This document shows, one piece after another, positions 1-6,788 of a stretch of DNA of 6,788 nt (its first letter is position 1; every line of letters begins with the position of its first letter). The notes under the pieces were generated by a model. That model did no database searches, was not told where the DNA came from, and saw nothing but the letters and a program-made list of their open reading frames with translations. The stretch is from Bacteroidota bacterium. GTDB taxonomy: Bacteria > Bacteroidota > Ignavibacteria > Ignavibacteriales > Ignavibacteriaceae. The position numbers and the translations under genes are program-made. The DNA lies in assembly GCA_021796135.1 (NCBI GenBank), contig JAJYOQ010000226.1, positions 1 through 6,788 of the forward strand. The letters run 5' to 3'.

Positions 1-3000
1 TGCCGGATGAGTTTATGAGACGGGTTGCTTCAGAGAATAATATTACCCTCCCGAAAGAAGGAAGATACGGCGTTGGTGTAATGTTCCTTCCTCAAAATCC
101 GATTTTAAGAAAATCTGTAGAAAATATAGTTGAAAAAATTGTTATTGATGAAGATCAGCAATTCCTTGGCTGGCGCGATGTTCCTGTCGATCCAAGTATA
201 CCCGGAGAAGGCGCGCGTTCGACTCAACCTTTTATTCGCCATTGCTTTATCGGCGCCGATAAACGAATTAAAACGCAAAATGAGTTTGAACGGAAACTTT
301 ATTTAATAAGAAGAATTATTGACCATAGGATTAGAACAGAAATAAAATGCGATAGAAGCAAATATTATGTTCCCTCCTTCTCAAGTAAAGTCTTGATTTA
401 TAAAGGAATGCTACTTGCTCCCCAAATGAAATCATTCTATAAAGATCTTCTTTCCGAAGATATGAAATCAGCAATGGCTATGATTCATATGCGCTTTTCT
501 ACAAATACTTTCCCGACTTGGGATCTTGCGCATCCATTCAGAATGATTGCGCATAATGGTGAAATAAATACGCTTCAGGGGAATAAAAATTGGATGAAAG
601 CCCGTGAAGCAGTTATGGAGTCTCCTTACTACGGAAGAGATTTAAAAAGGATGCTTCCTATTATTATGGATGGCCAAAGCGACTCAGCTACTTTTGATAC
701 GGTGCTTGAACTTTTAGTAATGAGCGGACGAAGTCTTCCTCACGCTATGATGATGATGATCCCTGAAGCCTGGTCAAAAAACGATTTGATGGATCCGGAC
801 AGAAAAGCATTTTATGAATTCCATGCAACTATGATGGAACCATGGGATGGACCGGCGGCAGTTGTATTTACTGATGGAACCGTTATAGGTGCTACGCTTG
901 ATAGAAACGGTCTTCGCCCTGCACGATACACTATTACAAAAGACAATCTGGTAATTCTAACTTCCGAAGCCGGAACTTTAGAAATCGATCCTGAGAATGT
1001 TTTGTCAAAAGGTAAACTTCAGCCCGGAAGAATGTTCCTGCTTGATCTTAACCAAGGTAAAATTTTAGACGATGAAGAAGTTAAAAGTGAAATTGTAAAG
1101 CGCAAACCTTATAGGCAATGGATAACCGAAAATATGTTGAAGATGAATCACTTGCCAACACCTAATCAAATATCAAATGCTAATCCGGAAACTTTAATTA
1201 GTCGGCAAAAAATATTTGGATATACCAAAGAAGATTTATCAATAGTAATCCCACCTATGGCTTCAAACGGTGAAGAAGCTATTGGTTCGATGGGTACCGA
1301 TGCCGCACTCGCTGTATTATCCGATCGTCCACAGGTTTTATTTAGATATTTTAAACAAATGTTTGCTCAGGTAACTAATCCTCCAATTGACTCGATTAGA
1401 GAAGAATTAGTAATGGAGCTTACAACTTATATCGGACCGGAGCAAAATCTCTTGGATGAAACTCCAAAACATGCGCATCGTCTTGAGCTTGAACATCCGC
1501 TTCTTTCAAATTCACAGCTTGAAAAAATTAGACACATTACTCGCGGACATTACAAGGCAATAACAATTTCTCTTTTATTCGATCCTGATATACGCCACGA
1601 TATGCGTGAAAGACTTGATAAAATATGCAACGAAGCTGTCGAAGCCGTGAAATCCGGAGTGTCACTTATAATTTTATCAGATAAGGGAATCAATGAAAGA
1701 CACGCTGCAATACCAAGTCTCTTAGCGGTATCCGGGGTTCATCAATTTTTAATAAGAGCTGGGTTAAGAACGAAAACTGGTTTAATAATTGAAAGCGGTG
1801 AGCCGAGAGAAGTATCTCACTTTGCATTATTATGCGGTTACGGCGCTAATGCTATTAACCCTTATTTAGCTTATGAAACTTTGTCCGACCTTTGCAAGAA
1901 CGGTTTTATACCGGTTGATTATAAAACGGCAAAGAAAAACTTTGTTAAAGCCGTAAGCAAAGGATTATTCAAAACCTTTAGTAAAATGGGTATTAGCACT
2001 TTGCAATCCTATTGCGGCGCACAAATTTTCGAAGCCATAGGGCTTGATACTGAAATAGTTAATAACTATTTCACGGGTACAGCAACACGGATTGAAGGGC
2101 TTAGCCTTGAAATGCTTGAAGAGGAAACGACTCTGCGACATAAAAATGCTTTTAATCCTTTGTCAGATTCAAATACGCTTGAATCCGGTGGTCTATATCA
2201 ATATAGACGAGAAGGCGAGCATCATTTGTGGAACCCGCTTACTATCTCCAAGCTTCAGCTTGGCACACGGAATAGCGATTATAAAACCTTTAAAGAATAT
2301 ACGGAATTGATTAATAATCAAAATAAAAAACGGGTAACGCTGAGAAGTTTGTTTGAGTTTGATACTAGCGGTGAACAGATCCCTCTTAACGAAGTTGAAC
2401 CTGCCGCTGAAATTGTAAAAAGATTTTCTACTGGGGCTATGAGCTTTGGTTCTATTTCATGGGAAGCCCACACATCACTTGCTATCGGTATGAATCGCAT
2501 TGGCGGCAAATCTAATACCGGTGAAGGTGGGGAAGCTGAGGAAAGATTTATTCCGCTTCCAAATGGCGACAGCATGAGATCTGCTATTAAACAAATTGCC
2601 TCCGGAAGGTTTGGCGTTACAGCTCATTATTTGGTTAACGCAGATGAGCTTCAAATTAAAATGGCTCAAGGCGCAAAACCCGGCGAAGGCGGTCAACTAC
2701 CTGGGTTCAAAGTCGATAAAATCATTGCAAAGATTAGACATAGTATGCCTGGTGTTACTTTGATCAGCCCTCCTCCTCATCACGATATTTATTCGATTGA
2801 AGACTTAAAACAATTGATTTTTGATTTGAAGAATATCAATCCAAAAGCGCGTATTAGTGTAAAATTAGTTTCCGAAGTAGGAGTCGGTACTATTGCTGCT
2901 GGTGTAGCTAAAGCTCATGCAGATCATATTTTAATAAGCGGGCATGACGGCGGAACAGGCGCAAGCCCTATTACTTCAATTCAATATGCCGGCACTCCCT

Positions 3001-4343
3001 GGGAATTAGGCTTAAGCGAAACTCATCAAACATTAGTTCTTAACGGACTACGCGATCGTGTTTATCTTGCTACTGACGGGCAGTTAAAAACGGGTAAAGA
3101 TGTTGTTGTTGCTGCTTTACTCGGCGCCGAAGAGTTTGGATTTTCTACCGCACCGTTGGTGACCCAAGGTTGTATTATGATGCGTAAGTGCCATCTAAAC
3201 ACTTGTCCCGTTGGAGTTGCTACCCAAGATCCAGAACTTAGAAAAAAGTTTACCGGGAAACCGGAGTACGTGATAAACTTTATGTTTTATATTGCTGAAG
3301 AAGTCCGCGAGATAATGTCACAGTTAGGCTTTAGAAATTTTAATGAAATGATCGGACAAACTGAGAAGATTATTCCGAAGAGATTAAACAATCATTGGAA
3401 AGCCCGTGGCGTCGATATGAGTAAACCGTTGTTCAAACCGACTCCGTTGTATAATACTGATTTTTATAGGACACGCGCTCAGGATCATAAGATTGAAGAA
3501 CAAATAGATCACGAACTTATCAAGCAAGCTCAACCAGCACTTGAAAATGCAATTCCGGTAAAAATTGAAATGCCTGTTAGAAATATTAACCGAACTGTCG
3601 GCACCTTGCTTTCAGGTGAAATCGCTAAACGTTACGGTGCACAAGGTTTACCGGACGCTACTATAAAAATCTTTATGACCGGAACTGCTGGGCAAAGCTT
3701 CGGAACTTTTCTCGCTCAGGGAATTGAATTACATCTTACCGGAGAATCTAACGATTACACGGGTAAAGGATTATCAGGAGGAAGGTTAATAGTTAAAACT
3801 CATCCGAATGCTACGTTTGATCCTGGAGAAAATATTATAATCGGAAATACTTGTTTGTACGGTGCTACAAGCGGTGAAGTCTTTATAAACGGCGTTGCAG
3901 GAGAAAGATTTGCCGTCAGAAATTCCGGGGCTAATGCTGTAATTGAAGGAGTGGGAGATCATTGCTGCGAATATATGACGGGCGGAAGAGTCATAATTCT
4001 TGGTCGAACCGGAAGAAACTTTGCTGCCGGTATGTCTGGAGGTATAGCCTATATTTGGAATCAAAAGCATGATTTCGATAAGTATTTAAATCATTCTCTT
4101 GTAGAGTTAGAATATCTGGTAAATGAAGATGATATTGATGAGGTTTTTAATTTGGTAAGAAGACATTTTGAGTACACGGGTTCTAAACGTGCAGAATTTA
4201 TAATTGATAACTGGGATACTGAAGTTGAAAATTTCTGGAAGGTAATTCCTGAAGAATACAAGAAAGCACTTGCGAGAATTAAAGAAGAAGAGAAGAAATT
4301 ATCTCTGGACCCGCATGAATTAAAGGAGGTTGTAAATGGGTAA
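1..4343 (+). CDS. gltB: Glutamate synthase (NADPH) large subunit, 5'-truncated by window edge
   Basis: GltB makes glutamate from glutamine and 2-oxoglutarate in the cytoplasm, with electrons supplied by GltD. The frame is open to the window start, with four codons (PDEF) before the Met at 15. That Met is internal: about 50 mature residues, the catalytic N-terminal Cys and any propeptide lie upstream. Numbering from Met15, the remainder of the class II glutamine amidotransferase domain spans about 1-370. It includes [15 protein letters not shown] (160-174), the oxyanion-hole motif HNGEINT (180-186) and [10 protein letters not shown] (296-305). A central domain follows at about 400-690. The FMN/2-oxoglutarate synthase domain has [12 protein letters not shown] (804-815), [11 protein letters not shown] (830-840) and [11 protein letters not shown] (975-985). 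The 3Fe-4S ligands are Cys1053, Cys1059 and Cys1064 (C-x5-C-x4-C, nt 3171-3206). The C-terminal GXGXG beta-helix covers about 1196-1348. The 1442 visible residues fit a family length near 1500. No frameshift or missing key residue is seen. The promoter lies outside the window. Confidence 0.97.
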   Translation, partial: PDEFMRRVASENNITLPKEGRYGVGVMFLPQNPILRKSVENIVEKIVIDEDQQFLGWRDVPVDPSIPGEGARSTQPFIRHCFIGADKRIKTQNEFERKLYLIRRIIDHRIRTEIKCDRSKYYVPSFSSKVLIYKGMLLAPQMKSFYKDLLSEDMKSAMAMIHMRFSTNTFPTWDLAHPFRMIAHNGEINTLQGNKNWMKAREAVMESPYYGRDLKRMLPIIMDGQSDSATFDTVLELLVMSGRSLPHAMMMMIPEAWSKNDLMDPDRKAFYEFHATMMEPWDGPAAVVFTDGTVIGATLDRNGLRPARYTITKDNLVILTSEAGTLEIDPENVLSKGKLQPGRMFLLDLNQGKILDDEEVKSEIVKRKPYRQWITENMLKMNHLPTPNQISNANPETLISRQKIFGYTKEDLSIVIPPMASNGEEAIGSMGTDAALAVLSDRPQVLFRYFKQMFAQVTNPPIDSIREELVMELTTYIGPEQNLLDETPKHAHRLELEHPLLSNSQLEKIRHITRGHYKAITISLLFDPDIRHDMRERLDKICNEAVEAVKSGVSLIILSDKGINERHAAIPSLLAVSGVHQFLIRAGLRTKTGLIIESGEPREVSHFALLCGYGANAINPYLAYETLSDLCKNGFIPVDYKTAKKNFVKAVSKGLFKTFSKMGISTLQSYCGAQIFEAIGLDTEIVNNYFTGTATRIEGLSLEMLEEETTLRHKNAFNPLSDSNTLESGGLYQYRREGEHHLWNPLTISKLQLGTRNSDYKTFKEYTELINNQNKKRVTLRSLFEFDTSGEQIPLNEVEPAAEIVKRFSTGAMSFGSISWEAHTSLAIGMNRIGGKSNTGEGGEAEERFIPLPNGDSMRSAIKQIASGRFGVTAHYLVNADELQIKMAQGAKPGEGGQLPGFKVDKIIAKIRHSMPGVTLISPPPHHDIYSIEDLKQLIFDLKNINPKARISVKLVSEVGVGTIAAGVAKAHADHILISGHDGGTGASPITSIQYAGTPWELGLSETHQTLVLNGLRDRVYLATDGQLKTGKDVVVAALLGAEEFGFSTAPLVTQGCIMMRKCHLNTCPVGVATQDPELRKKFTGKPEYVINFMFYIAEEVREIMSQLGFRNFNEMIGQTEKIIPKRLNNHWKARGVDMSKPLFKPTPLYNTDFYRTRAQDHKIEEQIDHELIKQAQPALENAIPVKIEMPVRNINRTVGTLLSGEIAKRYGAQGLPDATIKIFMTGTAGQSFGTFLAQGIELHLTGESNDYTGKGLSGGRLIVKTHPNATFDPGENIIIGNTCLYGATSGEVFINGVAGERFAVRNSGANAVIEGVGDHCCEYMTGGRVIILGRTGRNFAAGMSGGIAYIWNQKHDFDKYLNHSLVELEYLVNEDDIDEVFNLVRRHFEYTGSKRAEFIIDNWDTEVENFWKVIPEEYKKALARIKEEEKKLSLDPHELKEVVNG
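4322..4330 (+). promoter_or_regulatory. Strong Shine-Dalgarno sequence of gltD
   Basis: AAAGGAGGT is a nine-base match to the usual anti-Shine-Dalgarno end of 16S rRNA. It lies five bases before the ATG at 4336 and fixes that start. It sits inside the last sense codons of gltB (coding Lys-Glu-Val), so the gltB C-terminus and the gltD ribosome site share sequence. This fits translational coupling of the two subunits. The CLC gene downstream has no comparable site. Confidence 0.88.
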
Positions 4344-5793
4344 ACCGACAGGCTTTAAGGAATATCAAAGGGAGGTGCCGAAAAAGGATCCTATTGCAGA
4401 AAGATTAAGGACTTTTAAGGAATTTGAACATCCATTTAAAGAAGAAACAGCTAAAGTTCAAGCAGCGCGTTGTATGGATTGCGGGATTCCTTTTTGTCAC
4501 GGCGAAACTGGCTGCCCGGTTGAGAATTTTATTCCCGAGTGGAATGATTTGGTTTATAAAGGGCACTGGAAAGAAGCTCTTGAAAATCTTCATTCGACAA
4601 ATAATTTCCCTGAGTTTACGAGCAGGCTTTGTCCTGCTCCGTGCGAAACAGCTTGTACGCTAGGAATAAATGAGCCGGCAGTTTCAATAAAACACATTGA
4701 AAGAACAATAATTGATCGCGGGTTTAAGGAAGGTTGGATAAAACCTCAACGGCCAAAAGAGTTATCCGGGAAAAATATTGCTGTAGTTGGATCAGGACCG
4801 GCAGGATTAGCCGCAGCCCAACAATTGGCAAGAGCCGGTCATTCTGTGACTGTTTTTGAAAAAAATGATAGAATCGGAGGATTGCTCCGTTATGGTATTC
4901 CCGATTTTAAATTGGAAAAATGGATCATAGACCGACGATTGGATCAGATGATGGCTGAAGGCGTCATCTTTAAAACAAAAGTTAATGTCGGAGTTGATGT
5001 CTCAGCTAAACAATTAGTCGAAAAGTATGATGCTGTTGTATTGGCAGGCGGTTCTGAAAAACCTCGGGATATAAATATTCCTGGAAGGGAGTTGAAAGGA
5101 ATTTATTTTGCAATGGAATTCTTACCGCTTCAAAATAAAGTGGATGCAGGAGATGAAATTGAAAACCAGATCGTCGCTACCGATAAAAATGTAGTAATTA
5201 TTGGCGGAGGCGACACGGGTTCAGATTGTGTAGGCACATCAAACAGACAAGGTGCAAAATCCGTAACTCAAATAGAAGTACTTCCGATGCCTCCCGTAGA
5301 AAGAGCTGAAAGCACACCCTGGCCATACTGGCCGTTGATGTTTCGAACTTCTTCAAGTCATGAAGAAGGTGCGGATAGAAAATTTAGTATTAATACGAAA
5401 AATTTTATCGGTAATGAAAATGGTGAAGTAAAAGCGTTATTATGCAATGAAGTTAGATTTGAAAATGGGAAATTAAATGATGTTCCGGGGACAGAGTTTG
5501 AAATTGCTGCCGACTTAGTTTTGATCGCCGCCGGATTTGTCCATCCCGCGCACGAAGGGATGATAAATGAATTAAAGGAAAGCGGACTTGAACTTGACGC
5601 TCGCGGAAATGTAAAAGCTGTTTTCGGCAATGATGAAAATGCTCACTCGACTTCATTGGGGAAAGTATTTTCTTGCGGTGATATGCGACGTGGACAATCA
5701 CTAATCGTTTGGGCAATTTCAGAGGGTAGGAAATGTGCTGCGGCTGTTCATAAAAACTTAACTGAAGTCCTTTCTGAAGAAGCAATTGCATAA
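4336..5793 (+). CDS. gltD: Glutamate synthase (NADPH) small subunit
   Basis: GltD is the electron-input subunit of glutamate synthase: it oxidises NADPH and passes electrons through FAD and iron-sulfur clusters to GltB. The 485 residues match the usual length of about 470-490. The N-terminal ferredoxin-like domain carries two cysteine groups for 4Fe-4S clusters: Cys46, 49, 54 and 60 (CMDCGIPFC...C), and Cys99, 103 and 107 (CPAPCETAC). The FAD-binding Rossmann motif GSGPAG is at 152-157, followed by an acidic strand end (VFEK, 173-176) and [13 protein letters not shown] (181-193). The second dinucleotide site, for NADPH, has GGGDTGSD at 290-297. The C-terminal FAD motif is [18 protein letters not shown] (444-461). 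The ATG is fixed by an 8-bp overlap with gltB and a strong ribosome site, so the two genes form an operon. Related flavoproteins (dihydropyrimidine dehydrogenase N-terminus, NfnB-type subunits) share this fold, but adjacency to gltB settles the assignment. Confidence 0.97.
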   Translation: MGKPTGFKEYQREVPKKDPIAERLRTFKEFEHPFKEETAKVQAARCMDCGIPFCHGETGCPVENFIPEWNDLVYKGHWKEALENLHSTNNFPEFTSRLCPAPCETACTLGINEPAVSIKHIERTIIDRGFKEGWIKPQRPKELSGKNIAVVGSGPAGLAAAQQLARAGHSVTVFEKNDRIGGLLRYGIPDFKLEKWIIDRRLDQMMAEGVIFKTKVNVGVDVSAKQLVEKYDAVVLAGGSEKPRDINIPGRELKGIYFAMEFLPLQNKVDAGDEIENQIVATDKNVVIIGGGDTGSDCVGTSNRQGAKSVTQIEVLPMPPVERAESTPWPYWPLMFRTSSSHEEGADRKFSINTKNFIGNENGEVKALLCNEVRFENGKLNDVPGTEFEIAADLVLIAAGFVHPAHEGMINELKESGLELDARGNVKAVFGNDENAHSTSLGKVFSCGDMRRGQSLIVWAISEGRKCAAAVHKNLTEVLSEEAIA

Positions 5794-5803
5794 TTAATTT
5801 TTT

Positions 5804-5827
5804 ATGGAATAGACTAATTCTTTCCAT
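5804..5827. repeat. Short inverted repeat just after gltD
   Basis: ATGGAA (5804-5809) and TTCCAT (5822-5827) are perfect complements separated by 12 bases, starting 11 bases after the gltD stop. In RNA they could form a weak 6-bp AT-rich hairpin. It is preceded, not followed, by a T-run, so it is a poor rho-independent terminator. The right arm is also the first unit of the adjacent TTCCA repeat, so the pairing may be a by-product of that repeat. Confidence 0.4.
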
Positions 5828-5853
5828 TATTCCAACATTCCATTACTCCAAAG
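5822..5853. repeat. Four-unit, 8-bp-period TTCCA tandem repeat
   Basis: Four consecutive 8-base units are visible: TTCCATTA (5822), TTCCAACA (5830), TTCCATTA (5838) and CTCCAAAG (5846). Units 1 and 3 are identical, unit 2 differs at two bases, and unit 4 keeps TCCA. On the other strand this reads as spaced TGGAA motifs. The function is unknown; it may be simple-sequence expansion or part of a larger dispersed intergenic repeat. Confidence 0.65.
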
Positions 5854-5907
5854 GGAAATCTTGAGAAAGGCGACTTAGTAATTTTTATTTCATCACTATT
5901 TTCTGTC

Positions 5908-5930
5908 CAAGATATTTCTCTTAGCAATAT
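5908..5930 (-). repeat. Left arm of 23-bp inverted repeat (spacer copy)
   Basis: The reverse complement of these 23 bases is identical to 6766-6788, the last bases of the window. The exact match ends at 5930. Beyond it only a separate 9-base block (5947-5955, matching 6754-6762 in inverted orientation) is shared. On the other side, towards lower coordinates, the extent cannot be judged because the partner runs off the window. A chance exact match of this length in under 7 kb is very unlikely. Confidence 0.9.
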
Positions 5931-5963
5931 GCCCGTCTTAAAAGTGATTCAAAACAAAATATA

Positions 5964-5997
5964 TTAACATTCAAGAGATTCTTTATATTTATATTTG
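5964..5997 (+). promoter_or_regulatory. Possible promoter for the CLC gene, Bacteroidota-like
   Basis: TATATTTG at 5990-5997 fits the Bacteroidota -7 consensus TAnnTTTG. TTAACA at 5964-5969 lies 20 bases upstream and could serve as the -33 element. Transcription would begin near 6004, leaving a leader of about 45 bases before the ATG at 6049. The surroundings are AT-rich, so similar motifs can arise by chance. The sequence also has weaker sigma70-like hexamers such as TATATT at 5984. Confidence 0.4.
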
Positions 5998-6048
5998 TGT
6001 CAGAATTATTTATTCTTATCAAATTTCCCTAAATATTCCAATAAGTTA

Positions 6049-6788
6049 ATGAGACATATATTCAAGTATCTAAGAATCAATTCAAGAATATACATAAGAC
6101 GAATAATTAATCTCATCTCTTCTAAGGTTGAATTAAGAACTTTCATAATTTTAGCAAGCCTTGTAGTCGGAATTTTGTCAGGCTTAGCATCTGCACTACT
6201 AAAGAATTTTGTACACTTTCTCGAAGTTGAACCGAAAATTTATTTTGATAAGTGGGGGATTGCATTTTTACTTCCCTTTACACCGCTTTTAGGAATTGTC
6301 TTATCTGTTTTAGTAGTAAATGCTTTCTTCAATGGAAAAGTTAGCAAAGGTATATCTAATGTCATTTATATAATTTTGAGGAAATCCTCAGATATACCTA
6401 AGGTTGATATGATATCGCATTTTATTACCAGCGGAATAACTGTGGGATTAGGCGGATCGGCGGGATTGGAAGCTCCAATTGTAGTTACCGGTGCAGCATT
6501 TGGTTCGAATATAGCAAAAGAATTAAAATTTAATTATAAAACAAGAACACTTTTATTAGCATGCGGGTCTGCCGCAGGTATTTCGGCAATATTCAATAGT
6601 CCGGTTGGAGGTGTAATTTTTGCGATCGAAGTTTTACTTCCAGAGTTTTCAATCCCCTCTTTTATTCCACTTCTCATAGCATCAGCCTCGGCAGCAGTTG
6701 TTTCAAAATTCTTGTATAGTGGTCAGTTATTTTTCCTGGTTACCCAAGGCTGGGTTTTGAATGCAATATTGCTAAGAGAAATATCTTG
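6049..6788 (+). CDS. CLC-family chloride channel/transporter, 3' end beyond window
   Basis: This is the N-terminal half (246 codons) of a CLC-type membrane protein, which moves Cl- or other anions either passively or in exchange for H+. Hydrophobic segments are visible at about 32-51, 71-90, 122-136, 144-157, 167-182 and 204-222. The diagnostic stretch GLGGSAGLEAPIVVTGAA (133-150) corresponds to the family GxGREGP region and keeps the gating glutamate as Glu141. FNSPVGGVIFAIEV (182-195) matches the family helix carrying the intracellular proton glutamate, but that position is Val195. The first selectivity motif (GSGIP in ClC-ec1) reads SKGIS at 99-103. The ATG at 6049 is the first in a frame whose last upstream stop is at 5965-5967; no Shine-Dalgarno sequence is seen. 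From codon 240 (LLREIS) the protein no longer resembles the family and coincides with a repeat, so the gene may be interrupted. Channel or exchanger cannot be decided. Confidence 0.88.
   Translation, partial: MRHIFKYLRINSRIYIRRIINLISSKVELRTFIILASLVVGILSGLASALLKNFVHFLEVEPKIYFDKWGIAFLLPFTPLLGIVLSVLVVNAFFNGKVSKGISNVIYIILRKSSDIPKVDMISHFITSGITVGLGGSAGLEAPIVVTGAAFGSNIAKELKFNYKTRTLLLACGSAAGISAIFNSPVGGVIFAIEVLLPEFSIPSFIPLLIASASAAVVSKFLYSGQLFFLVTQGWVLNAILLREIS
6348..6399. repeat. Nested inverted repeats inside the CLC gene
   Basis: AGGTATATCT (6348-6357) and AGATATACCT (6390-6399) are perfect 10-base complements. Between them TGAGGA (6377-6382) and TCCTCA (6385-6390) form a second, inner inverted repeat that shares base 6390 with the outer arm. 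They encode residues about 100-117, next to the first selectivity motif. A 10-bp inverted repeat at this spacing is not far from chance expectation in a 6.8-kb window, so no function is claimed. Confidence 0.45.
6766..6788 (+). repeat. Right arm of 23-bp inverted repeat, cut by window end
   Basis: These bases are the exact reverse complement of 5908-5930. The match starts on the first base of CLC codon 240 and continues to the last base of the window, so its true length is unknown. The two arms are 835 bp apart and enclose the candidate CLC promoter and the first 239 CLC codons. Confidence 0.9.

Larger units (their letters stand above)
5794..6048. other. Intergenic spacer between gltD and CLC gene
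   Basis: This 255-bp AT-rich stretch contains no convincing gene; the longest forward ATG frame is 12 codons (5929-5967). It holds a short inverted repeat, a TTCCA tandem repeat, one arm of a 23-bp inverted repeat and a possible promoter for the CLC gene. I found no GC-rich hairpin followed by a T-run, so no classical intrinsic terminator for gltBD can be called. Confidence 0.7.

Noticed and set aside
15..17. ATG at 15 as the true gltB start
   Set aside because: The frame is open and family-like upstream (PDEF), and the essential N-terminal cysteine of the amidotransferase domain would be missing.
2318..2696. Minus-strand frames opposite the gltB FMN domain
   Set aside because: They are shadows of conserved gltB codons; gltB is continuous and full of family motifs here.
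5453..5827. Minus-strand 124-codon frame antisense to the gltD 3' end
   Set aside because: It lies almost wholly opposite the well-supported gltD coding sequence, and its translation shows no recognisable family features.
5794..5900. Possible rho-independent terminator after gltD
   Set aside because: The only stem is a 6-bp AT-rich one with a 12-base loop and no following T-run. The T-run at 5798-5803 comes before it.
5814..5930. Minus-strand open stretch through the spacer reading ILLREISW... in the same phase as the CLC right edge
   Set aside because: It has no start codon near its beginning, no ribosome site and is under 50 codons. It is open because of the repeat sequence, not because it is a gene.
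5929..5967. Tiny forward frame with ATG in the spacer, 12 codons
   Set aside because: It has no ribosome site and no recognisable content, and it overlaps the repeat arm; most likely chance.
1..6788. CRISPR array, tRNA/rRNA genes, transposase or other mobile-element gene
   Set aside because: No spaced direct repeats of CRISPR length, no tRNA-like cloverleaf noticed in the spacer, and no transposase or integrase motifs in any frame examined.

Overview
The window carries the end of a glutamate synthase operon and the start of an unrelated membrane-protein gene, all on the + strand. The base composition is AT-rich. Both glutamate synthase proteins look bacterial, and there is one candidate promoter of the Bacteroidota type (TAnnTTTG). 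I therefore suggest a low-GC member of the Bacteroidota/Chlorobiota/Ignavibacteria assemblage, but only tentatively: no rRNA or other firm marker is present.

Layout: (1) 1-4343, gltB, the large subunit of NADPH-type glutamate synthase. It is cut at its 5' end by the window edge, so the start codon, any propeptide and the catalytic N-terminal cysteine are not visible. (2) 4336-5793, gltD, the small subunit. It is complete, overlaps gltB by 8 bp and is preceded by a full-length Shine-Dalgarno sequence inside the last gltB codons. (3) 5794-6048, a 255-bp AT-rich spacer with no gene. It holds a short TTCCA tandem repeat, one arm of an inverted repeat and a possible promoter. (4) 6049-6788, the first 246 codons of a CLC-family chloride channel or transporter, cut at its 3' end by the window edge.

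GltB and GltD form one enzyme. GltB hydrolyses glutamine, channels the ammonia to an FMN/3Fe-4S centre and aminates 2-oxoglutarate. GltD takes electrons from NADPH through FAD and 4Fe-4S clusters and passes them to GltB. This is the assimilatory arm of the GS-GOGAT cycle. The CLC gene appears to be a separate transcription unit.

The least ordinary signal is at the right edge. The last 23 bases (6766-6788) are an exact reverse complement of 5908-5930 in the gltD-CLC spacer. The match begins exactly where the CLC protein stops looking like its family (codon 240). This could be a dispersed repeat inserted in the CLC gene, an invertible segment, or an inverted chimera or contig-end artefact. The window alone cannot tell which. 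I see no evidence of a new defence, mobile or biosynthetic system; the rest is housekeeping metabolism.
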